A stretch of 64,000 nucleotides of DNA. Source: JBMNMS01 sp050953445 (lineage in GTDB: Bacteria > Bacillota > Clostridia > Peptostreptococcales > Anaerovoracaceae). A model generated the notes under the pieces. It was not told where the DNA came from. It ran no database searches and saw nothing but the letters and a program-made list of their open reading frames with translations. A program made the translations under genes and the position numbers. Numbering within the stretch: the stretch's first letter is position 1; every line of letters begins with the position of its first letter. Positions 51,487-58,654 of the stretch are shown here, piece by piece. Location of the stretch: assembly GCA_050953445.1 (NCBI GenBank), contig JBMNMS010000001.1:930001-994000 (forward strand), written 5' to 3'.

Positions 51487-52524
51487 ATGGATGATATGAA
51501 AGATGGGGTAACCCCAATAATTGAAATAAAGGGTTTGGGAAAGGTTTTCAAATCTGCGGGAGGCGATGTTGCCGCCCTTACGGGTATAGATCTTGATATC
51601 TACCAAGGTGATATTTTTGGGATTATCGGTATGAGTGGCGCAGGTAAAAGCACTCTAATTCGGTGTATTAATGCGTTGGAGGCTCCTACAGAGGGAACTG
51701 TTATATTCGATGGCAAGGATTTAAGTAAATTGACAAGACGGGAACTGAACAGAACTCGCCAATCCATGAGTATGATTTTTCAACAGTTTAACCTACTGGC
51801 TCAGCGCAATGTGCTGCGAAATGTTTGTTTCCCTTTGGAAATTGCAGGTGTGGGTAAGACAGAAGCTAAGCAAAGGGCAATGGATTTGTTAAAACTGGTA
51901 GGTCTTGAAGATAAGGCGGGGAAATATCCGTCTCAGCTTTCCGGAGGACAGAAGCAGCGTGTGGCTATTGCAAGGGCTCTGGCTACCCGACCTAAGGTTT
52001 TATTGTGCGATGAAGCCACCTCAGCCCTGGATCCCACCACTACTAAATCAATCTTAAAGCTGCTTAAGGATATCCATTCACAAATGGATATTACCATTGT
52101 AATAATAACCCATGAAATGGGGGTTATTGAGGAAATCTGTAACCATGTTGCCATATTAGATCAAAGCAAGGTGGCAGAGGTGGGAACGGTGGAGGAAATA
52201 TTCATCCACCCCAAAAGCAGTGCAGCCCATAGGTTGGTTTACCCGGAAGGAGATAGGATGGGTAAGTATGTGGGGGAAAGGTGTGCACGAATAGTCTTCG
52301 ATGGGAGCTCTTCCTATGAGCCGGTTTTTTCCCATATGATATTGGATTGCAAGGCACCTGTTAATATCATGTATGCGGATATGAAGGATATTGAGGGTAA
52401 AGCTTTGGGGCAAATGATAGTTCAACTGCCCGAAGAGCGGGCACTGGCCATGAAGGTTGTAGGCTATTTGAGATCCAGGGGGCTGAGCGTGGAGGAAATT
52501 TCGGGAGGTGAGGACCGGCAATGA
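51487..52524 (+). CDS. metN: Methionine ABC transporter, ATP-binding subunit
   Basis: A 345-residue cytosolic ATPase that powers uptake through MetI. Walker A GMSGAGKS at 48-55, signature LSGGQKQR at 151-158, Walker B VLLCDEATSALDP near 171-183, and a C-terminal NIL (ACT-like) domain at about 265-340 that in E. coli MetN binds methionine and inhibits transport. The ATG at 51487 follows GAAGGAGAGG; the frame is open 18 codons upstream through the promoter, so that part is excluded. metI overlaps its stop (ATGA) and metQ follows. The substrate (methionine or a related compound) is inferred from family and order. Confidence 0.93.
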   Translation: MDDMKDGVTPIIEIKGLGKVFKSAGGDVAALTGIDLDIYQGDIFGIIGMSGAGKSTLIRCINALEAPTEGTVIFDGKDLSKLTRRELNRTRQSMSMIFQQFNLLAQRNVLRNVCFPLEIAGVGKTEAKQRAMDLLKLVGLEDKAGKYPSQLSGGQKQRVAIARALATRPKVLLCDEATSALDPTTTKSILKLLKDIHSQMDITIVIITHEMGVIEEICNHVAILDQSKVAEVGTVEEIFIHPKSSAAHRLVYPEGDRMGKYVGERCARIVFDGSSSYEPVFSHMILDCKAPVNIMYADMKDIEGKALGQMIVQLPEERALAMKVVGYLRSRGLSVEEISGGEDRQ

Positions 52525-53183
52525 TTATGAGCGCTAAGGAAATATTCGACCTGATGCTGGTAAATACATGGGAAACTCTGTACATGACCTTTGGTTCTAC
52601 GGGTGCTGCATATGTATTGGGATTGCCTTTGGGAATTATGCTTACGGTAACAGAAAAGGATGGCATTAAACCTATGCAAGGCTTGAATTCCGTTCTTGGC
52701 AGTGTAATTAACATACTGCGTTCAGTTCCGTTTTTGATTTTAATGATAGCTGTGGTTCCGATTACCAGGGCGATAATGGGGACATCCTTAGGATCCCCCG
52801 CTACCATTGTACCCCTCACCATCGCTGCCTTTCCCTTTGTGGCCAGGATGGTGGAAAGCTCTATCAAGGAAGTGGATAAAGGGGTTGTGGAAGCTGCCTT
52901 ATCCATGGGGGCGGGAACCTTTCAAATTATTACAAAGGTTTTAATTCCTGAGGCTAAAACATCTTTAATCTTGGGTGCAACCATTTCAACCACCACTATT
53001 CTTGGATATTCTGCCATGGCTGGCGCAATAGGCGGAGGTGGTCTGGGGAAGGTGGCTATCAACTATGGATTATATCGCTTCGAACCCTTACTCATGTGGA
53101 TTGCCGTTATAATTCTTGTGGTTTTAGTCCAGCTTGGCCAATTTGCCGGAAATACCATTGCCAGGAAAACCGATAAAAGATAG
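52521..53183 (+). CDS. metI: Methionine ABC transporter, permease subunit
   Basis: A 220-residue inner-membrane permease with five hydrophobic segments. It matches MetI: LVNTWETLYMTFGSTGAAYVLGLPLG at the start, SVPFLILMIAVVPITRAIMGTSLGSPA, and the EAA coupling loop AALSMGAGTFQIITKVLIPEA. It starts four bases inside metN, showing coupling; a second in-frame ATG at 52527 is possible. metQ follows 39 bp later. Confidence 0.94.
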   Translation: MIMSAKEIFDLMLVNTWETLYMTFGSTGAAYVLGLPLGIMLTVTEKDGIKPMQGLNSVLGSVINILRSVPFLILMIAVVPITRAIMGTSLGSPATIVPLTIAAFPFVARMVESSIKEVDKGVVEAALSMGAGTFQIITKVLIPEAKTSLILGATISTTTILGYSAMAGAIGGGGLGKVAINYGLYRFEPLLMWIAVIILVVLVQLGQFAGNTIARKTDKR

Positions 53184-53222
53184 AAATATAATTTGTTATA
53201 AATCAAGAAAGGAGCAAAACAG

Positions 53223-54050
53223 ATGAAAAAATTATTATCAATTGTGTTGGTGCTTGCCCTATCCTTGGCATTATTTACAGGTTGTGGAGGAGCGCCGGAA
53301 AATGAAGGTGAAGCTGATCTCATACCCTTAAAGGTGGGGGCTACGCTTGTTCCCCACTGTGACATTTTAGAGTTTGTGAAAGACAAGATGGAGGATGAGG
53401 GCTATGATCTGCAGATAGTGGAGTTTTCCGATTATGTCATGCCTAATACGGCTACTGAAGACGGCAGCTTGGATGCCAACTTCTTCCAGCATATTCCCTA
53501 TATGGAGGAATTTAATGAAAAAAACGGTACTCATTTGGCCGCAGTCTTTTTAGTACATTTTGAGCCTTTCGGACTGTATCCGGGTAAGGTAAAAGCTATT
53601 GAGGATCTTCCCCAGGGGGCATCTATCGCTGTGCCAAACGATGCATCCAATGAGGCCAGGGCACTTTTGCTTTTGGAGGCTACGGGACTTATCAAGCTTA
53701 AAGAGGGTGCCGGTATGCTGGCTACCATAAACGATATAGCTGAAAATCCGAAGAAATTGAAAATAGTGGAGATGGAAGCAGCACAAATACCCAACGCATT
53801 GGTGGATGTGGAAATGGCGGTTATCAATGGAAACTATGCATTGAATGCGGGATTAAATGTAGATAGAGATGCGGTAGCTGTAGAGGATAAAGAATCCATT
53901 GGCGCAGTCACCTATGCCAATCCTATAGTGGTGAAGGAAGGGAACGAAAACAATCCGGGAATTCTGGCACTGATTAAGTCATTGAATTCCGATGACGTAA
54001 GAGATTATATCAATGAAAAATATGAAGGAAGCGTTGTTCCCGTTTTTTAG
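53223..54050 (+). CDS. metQ: Methionine-binding lipoprotein (NlpA/MetQ family)
   Basis: A 275-residue membrane-anchored substrate-binding protein. The signal peptide ends in the lipobox LFTGC, so Cys21 should be lipidated. The mature part is typical MetQ: LKVGATLVPHCDILEFVKDK, FFQHIPYMEEFNEKNGTHLA, GASIAVPNDASNEARALLLL and the ending YINEKYEGSVVPVF. In most family members the stretch after the start reads with a proline-histidine pair as here. AAGGAG precedes the ATG. It ends the metNIQ operon and is followed by a terminator. Confidence 0.94.
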   Translation: MKKLLSIVLVLALSLALFTGCGGAPENEGEADLIPLKVGATLVPHCDILEFVKDKMEDEGYDLQIVEFSDYVMPNTATEDGSLDANFFQHIPYMEEFNEKNGTHLAAVFLVHFEPFGLYPGKVKAIEDLPQGASIAVPNDASNEARALLLLEATGLIKLKEGAGMLATINDIAENPKKLKIVEMEAAQIPNALVDVEMAVINGNYALNAGLNVDRDAVAVEDKESIGAVTYANPIVVKEGNENNPGILALIKSLNSDDVRDYINEKYEGSVVPVF

Positions 54051-54061
54051 AAGACTATGTC

Positions 54062-54098
54062 AAGGGGGCTGTCCGCAGTAGTGGATCGCCCCTTTTTT
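54062..54098 (+). terminator. Terminator after metQ
   Basis: AAGGGG (54062-54067) pairs with CCCCTT (54089-54094), followed by further T residues to 54098. The loop is 21 bases and contains weaker pairing. It lies 12 bp after the metQ stop. Confidence 0.75.
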
Positions 54099-54148
54099 GA
54101 CGGGGTGGCAAAACCATATGTGTATTAAACGAAAGGATTCTGCTTTTT

Positions 54149-55120
54149 ATGGGTATGAACCGCAGGGGAAGGAAGACTAAAAGGGTTTACCGCGGAAACA
54201 ATTTTGTGCTAATAGTAATATTGATTGCCGTTGTTTTTCTTGTAACTCTGATTATCGGCCAATCGGAGAAGACCATCCTTTCATTGAAGCAGGGAGACAC
54301 CAGAGTTTTCGTATTAAATCAGGAGGAATTTCTTTCGGAAAAAGGGATTCAAAGTGCCAATGCCCTTTTAATTCGTTTAAAGGATGGCAAGGTACTCCTT
54401 GATTTAAATAGTGAAGAAAGGGTCTACCCTGCATCGATTACAAAGATAATGACCGCATTGGTGGCCATTGAGAAAATGGGTGATCCCAATGATAGGTGTG
54501 TAGTGGATTTGGAAATATTTGAACCCCTCAGGGTGAGAAATGCTTCCATGGCCGGTTTTTTGCCGGAAGAAATAGTGACGGTTGAAGACCTGCTCTATGG
54601 CTGTCTGCTTCCATCGGGGGCTGATGCTTCCGTATCCTTGGCAATCCATATAGCAGGTAGCGAGGCGGATTTTGTGGATATGATGAATGAAAAGGCTATG
54701 GAGATTGGAATGAAGGATACTAAATTCAGGAATGTAACCGGGCTTCATGATCCCACTCACTATACCACAATGCAGGATATAGCTGTTATGGTTCGGTATG
54801 CTTTGGAAAATACAAAGTTCAAAGAGATTTTCACAGCGGAGCAATATACCACCGGGGCCACATATCAGCATCCCAAGGGGCTTACCTTTTACAGCCCTCT
54901 CAATACCTCTCACGAAGGCATGGTCACCTTTCCTGGCGGAACCATGCTTGGTGGGAAAACCGGATATACCGGGGAAGCAGGGTTATGTCTGGCAAGCTTT
55001 GCCGAGAAAAACGGAAGGGAATATCTGTTGATTACAGCGGGAGCAAAGGGAACCGTCAGGGGAGAACCTTTACATATTAATGATGCAGTTAAAATATATG
55101 GGGACTATATTATCAGATAG
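54149..55120 (+). CDS. D-alanyl-D-alanine carboxypeptidase (peptidase S11)
   Basis: A 323-residue membrane-anchored penicillin-binding protein that trims the terminal D-Ala from peptidoglycan stems. After a basic start and a membrane segment (about 15-33) come the S11 motifs: SITK with nucleophile Ser96 and Lys99, the second motif SGA at 156-158, and KTG at 270-272. The second motif is usually SxN in this family; here Asn is Ala, followed by Asp (SGADAS), a variant I believe occurs in some clostridial enzymes. The long C-terminal domain of DacA-type enzymes is missing. The ribosome site AAAGGA is about 11 bases from the ATG. It is expressed apart from metQ. Confidence 0.9.
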   Translation: MGMNRRGRKTKRVYRGNNFVLIVILIAVVFLVTLIIGQSEKTILSLKQGDTRVFVLNQEEFLSEKGIQSANALLIRLKDGKVLLDLNSEERVYPASITKIMTALVAIEKMGDPNDRCVVDLEIFEPLRVRNASMAGFLPEEIVTVEDLLYGCLLPSGADASVSLAIHIAGSEADFVDMMNEKAMEIGMKDTKFRNVTGLHDPTHYTTMQDIAVMVRYALENTKFKEIFTAEQYTTGATYQHPKGLTFYSPLNTSHEGMVTFPGGTMLGGKTGYTGEAGLCLASFAEKNGREYLLITAGAKGTVRGEPLHINDAVKIYGDYIIR

Positions 55121-55208
55121 AATGTAAAAGGAAATGCCGAAATGAAATGGGGACATGTTTTAATTTGAATAGGATTTGTGTAAAGATAAGAAAAGGAGAG
55201 GCAATGCT

Positions 55209-55799
55209 ATGGAAAATTTAAAATTATATCAGGTACGTTATACCATAGGGGACTTTTTCAGAGGGGGGAGATACCTGCTGGGTGCTACGGCAAAGGATAC
55301 CTGTGATTTCATGAGTGCGTGGGAGGATGGATTTACCGATATTAAGGCGGAAGAAGTTACGGTGGTACAGGGAATGGATGGGCAGATGCCCGGAGACTAT
55401 CTAATAAAAGTGGTGATGGAAAAGGAAGTCATGGAGGAGGAATTGGAAGATGTGCCCAGGGATATGTATAACGAAAAAATCGAGGCCGAAAAGAAATATG
55501 TTCCTCCGGCAGACGGAAAGCTACGATTTTACAGGTCTGTTTATTTAAATCCCAATCAGATTCCTTGCCATGAATACCTGGTAGGCAGAGATGCAAGGCA
55601 GATCTATAACCATATTAAAACGGATGAAGGCGGTAAGGAGCTTAGGGGGGAGGCAAGCGATATCAATGTGGAAGAGGTCAGAACTGAAATTGGGGTAATA
55701 GGCAGGGAGTACGGGTTTTTCGTCTTTGATGTAGAGGTTGTCAAGCGCTTGGAGCCGGGAGATGAGGAGCCGGAAGGTGAGGTTTATCCCGTGCTATGA
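55209..55799 (+). CDS. Hypothetical protein with internal repeat, coupled to an OGG1-like gene
   Basis: I do not recognise this 196-residue protein. It is acidic, soluble and appears to be two related halves: LYQVRYTIGDFFRGGRYLLGA (from about residue 4) and LRFYRSVYLNPNQIPCHEYLVG (from about residue 107), each followed by a short helix and a strand pair ending in a V-rich segment. No membrane segment or signal is visible. The ATG at 55209 follows AAGGAGAGG; the upstream GTG at 55176 is less likely. Its stop overlaps the glycosylase start (ATGA), so the two are co-translated and may share a pathway. Confidence 0.75.
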   Translation: MENLKLYQVRYTIGDFFRGGRYLLGATAKDTCDFMSAWEDGFTDIKAEEVTVVQGMDGQMPGDYLIKVVMEKEVMEEELEDVPRDMYNEKIEAEKKYVPPADGKLRFYRSVYLNPNQIPCHEYLVGRDARQIYNHIKTDEGGKELRGEASDINVEEVRTEIGVIGREYGFFVFDVEVVKRLEPGDEEPEGEVYPVL

Positions 55800-56617
55800 A
55801 CAGGTATATACCGGATATTAACGTGAAAACTATTATGGATAGCGGTCAGTGCTTCAGATTGATAAGAGAAAATGCAAAAGCCCCGGATAAGCCAAGGTAT
55901 AAGCTAATAGCCGGGGATCGTCTGCTCTATATTGAAGAATTGGGGGAAGGCTATTATGATTTCGACTGCACCGAAGAGGATTTTGAAAACATATGGATTC
56001 CCTACTTTGATTTGGAGGAGGATTATGACAGATTTTCCAACAGTATAGATGAAGGCGATATTTTTCTGGCGGCGGCAGCGAATTTTGGCAGGGGGATGAA
56101 GATTCTCAGGCAGGATCCTTGGGAGACTTTGATTAGCTTCATCCTTTCACAACAGAAGAATATACCAGCCATCAGAAGGGGGGTTGAAACCCTGTGTGAA
56201 AGATATGGCAGGAGAATCGGTCCCTCTGAATTTGCCTTTCCTGATCCCTGGTCTTTAATAGAGGCGGGTGTCGAAGGATTGAAATCCTGTGGGATAGGAT
56301 TTCGGGCCAAGTATGTTTATGATGCGGCTGTCAAGGTGGAGGAAGGAAAGCTAAATTTGGCGGCCTTGGAGGAACTTGAAAACTCTGAACTGAAAGATGA
56401 ACTAAAAGGAATATATGGCGTGGGAGATAAAATTGCAGCATGTGTGATGCTCTTTTCATACCATCGCCTTGATATGTTTCCGATAGATGTTTGGATGAAC
56501 AGAGTATTGAAGAAGCATTATCCGGATGGTTTTCCCTTTGATAGATATAGCTCCTACTCAGGTGTGTTACAGCAATACCTGTTTTATTATGCACTAAATG
56601 GAGGCTTGGAGGGTTGA
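55796..56617 (+). CDS. 8-oxoguanine DNA glycosylase (OGG1-like) / AlkA-type
   Basis: A 273-residue helix-hairpin-helix glycosylase. An OGG-type N-terminal domain (QCFRLIRENAKA, later GEGYYDFDCTEEDFENIW) precedes the HhH core: DPWETLISFILSQQKNIPAIR, then GIYGVGDKIAACVML with Lys212 at the position of the catalytic lysine of OGG1, and FPIDVWMNRVL with Asp231 as the general acid. The lysine suggests a bifunctional glycosylase/AP lyase removing 8-oxoguanine, in contrast to AlkA, which lacks it. It starts four bases inside the previous gene. Its stop lies within the LexA box of uvrB. Confidence 0.9.
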   Translation: MNRYIPDINVKTIMDSGQCFRLIRENAKAPDKPRYKLIAGDRLLYIEELGEGYYDFDCTEEDFENIWIPYFDLEEDYDRFSNSIDEGDIFLAAAANFGRGMKILRQDPWETLISFILSQQKNIPAIRRGVETLCERYGRRIGPSEFAFPDPWSLIEAGVEGLKSCGIGFRAKYVYDAAVKVEEGKLNLAALEELENSELKDELKGIYGVGDKIAACVMLFSYHRLDMFPIDVWMNRVLKKHYPDGFPFDRYSSYSGVLQQYLFYYALNGGLEG

Positions 56618-56642
56618 ACATCTGTTCTTTAAGGGTTATAAT
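56614..56642 (+). promoter_or_regulatory. uvrBA promoter overlapped by a LexA-type SOS box
   Basis: TTGAAC (56614-56619) and TATAAT (56637-56642) are 17 bases apart. The operator GAAC-ATCT-GTTC (56616-56627) fits the Gram-positive LexA consensus perfectly and covers the -35, so LexA would block RNA polymerase until DNA damage. The -35 and box also overlap the last codons of the glycosylase gene. Confidence 0.85.
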
Positions 56643-56665
56643 GTTTTGGGGAAGGGCAAATGATA

Positions 56666-58642
56666 ATGAATGAATTTAAAATAGTATCGGATTACAAAAT
56701 GACCGGGGATCAACCTAAGGCGGTTGAAAGCTTAGTTGGGGGGATTCAAAGAGGAGAAAAACATCAGGTTCTTCTTGGGGTAACCGGCTCCGGTAAGACA
56801 TTTACCATGGCTAATATTATCCAACAGGTACAGAAACCCACTTTAATCATCTCCCATAATAAAACTCTGGCTGCCCAGCTTTGTGGTGAATTTAAGGCAT
56901 TTTTCCCCCATAATGCGGTTGAATACTTTGTTAGTTATTATGATTACTATCAGCCGGAAGCTTATGTACCATCCACAGATACCTATATAGAAAAGGATTC
57001 AGATATCAATGAAGAAATAGAGAAATTACGACACTCTGCAACGGCCGCTTTAGCTGAACGGCGGGATGTTATCATTGTTGCCAGCGTATCCTGTATATAT
57101 GGTTTGGGAAGTCCTATCGATTACGAGGGGCAGGTGCTTTCCCTGCGCCCGGGGATGGAGAAAAACCGAAATGATATACTCCGCAAGTTGGTGGATATAC
57201 AATATGTACGAAATGACATGGCCTTTGCTCGGGGGAATTTCCGGGTTCGTGGAGATGTCATAGATATATATCCTGCAGGAACCGAACACGCGGTGCGCAT
57301 TGAATTATTTGGGGATGAGGTGGAAAGTATCAAAGAGCTTAATCCCGTTACAGGTGAAATACAGGCTATCAGGAGTCATGTTTCCATTTTTCCGGCATCT
57401 CACTATGTAACTTCAAAGGAAAAGATGGAAAAGGCTATAAACGCCATAGAAATAGAGTTAAATGAAAGACTTATCTGGTTCAGGGATCGAGGGAAGCTTC
57501 TTGAGGCTCAAAGATTGGAGCAAAGAACTCGCTACGATTTAGAACTCATGAGGGAAATAGGGAGCTGCAAGGGTATAGAAAACTATTCACGACATATCAA
57601 TGGGCTTGTTGCAGGGGTAAGGCCCTACACTCTCATAGATTATTTCCCGGAGGATTTTCTTATAATAATCGATGAATCTCATGTAATGATTCCTCAACTG
57701 CGCGCCATGTTCGCAGGTGATCGTTCCAGAAAACAATCATTGGTGGATTACGGGTTCAGGCTGCCCTCGGCCCTTGACAACAGACCTTTGGAGTTTGGGG
57801 AATTTGAATCCATGGTGAATCAGGTGATCTATGCCAGTGCCACACCGGCGGCCTACGAAAGGGAAAAGAGCAAGGGCAACATAGTTCAACAGGTCATAAG
57901 ACCCACCGGCCTTTTGGATCCTGAGATTCAAGTGCGTAAAACTGAAGGCCAGATGGACAACCTGATAGGAGAGATAAACAGAGCCGTTAGGGAGGATGGA
58001 AAAGTATTTGTCACAACTCTCACAAAGAAAATGGCGGAAAGTCTAACGGACTATCTAAAAAACGTGGGTATAAGAGTGAGGTATCTGCATTCAGAAATCG
58101 ACACCCTGGAGCGTATGGAGATTTTAAGGGATTTAAGAATGGGTGTATTCGATGTTTTAGTTGGTATTAACCTTCTCAGGGAGGGGCTTGATATACCTGA
58201 GGTAACCTTAGTGGCTATTTTGGATGCTGATAAACAGGGGTTTTTACGTACGGAGACATCCCTTATACAGACCATTGGCAGGGCAGCAAGAAATGTGGGG
58301 GGGAAGGTCATCATGTATGGGGACACGGTTAGCGAGGCGATGGCAAAGGCTATTGGTGAAACTGAGAGGCGGCGTCGAATACAGCAGGAATACAATGAGG
58401 AAAGGGGAATAACTCCAACCAGTATAAAAAAATCTGTAAGGGATGTCATTGAGGCAACTAAAGTGGCGGAGCCCGAGGCAGAATACTACAAGGGGAGGAA
58501 GCCGTCGGAGCTTACGAAAAAGGAACTTTCAGATTATATCAAACTAATGGAAAAGGAAATGAAACAGGCGGCAGCGGATTTGCAATTCGAGCGAGCAGCA
58601 ACATTGAGGGATAGAATTTTCGAATACAGATCGGTGTTGTAA
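56666..58642 (+). CDS. uvrB: Excinuclease ABC subunit B
   Basis: UvrB is the helicase-like damage-verification subunit of nucleotide-excision repair. It has Walker A GVTGSGKT at about 38-45, the beta-hairpin DYYQPEAYVPSTDTYIEKDS that is inserted between DNA strands, the DESH box of motif II (IIIDESHVMIPQL), later helicase motifs (GINLLREGLDIPEV, QTIGRAARNVGGK) and a C-terminal UVR domain (LTKKELSDYIKLMEKEM) that contacts UvrC. Two ATGs are possible, at 56660 and 56666; GAAGGG is nine bases from the second, which I prefer. uvrA follows 12 bp later. uvrC is not in the window. Confidence 0.96.
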   Translation: MNEFKIVSDYKMTGDQPKAVESLVGGIQRGEKHQVLLGVTGSGKTFTMANIIQQVQKPTLIISHNKTLAAQLCGEFKAFFPHNAVEYFVSYYDYYQPEAYVPSTDTYIEKDSDINEEIEKLRHSATAALAERRDVIIVASVSCIYGLGSPIDYEGQVLSLRPGMEKNRNDILRKLVDIQYVRNDMAFARGNFRVRGDVIDIYPAGTEHAVRIELFGDEVESIKELNPVTGEIQAIRSHVSIFPASHYVTSKEKMEKAINAIEIELNERLIWFRDRGKLLEAQRLEQRTRYDLELMREIGSCKGIENYSRHINGLVAGVRPYTLIDYFPEDFLIIIDESHVMIPQLRAMFAGDRSRKQSLVDYGFRLPSALDNRPLEFGEFESMVNQVIYASATPAAYEREKSKGNIVQQVIRPTGLLDPEIQVRKTEGQMDNLIGEINRAVREDGKVFVTTLTKKMAESLTDYLKNVGIRVRYLHSEIDTLERMEILRDLRMGVFDVLVGINLLREGLDIPEVTLVAILDADKQGFLRTETSLIQTIGRAARNVGGKVIMYGDTVSEAMAKAIGETERRRRIQQEYNEERGITPTSIKKSVRDVIEATKVAEPEAEYYKGRKPSELTKKELSDYIKLMEKEMKQAAADLQFERAATLRDRIFEYRSVL

Positions 58643-58654
58643 AGGCAGGAACAT

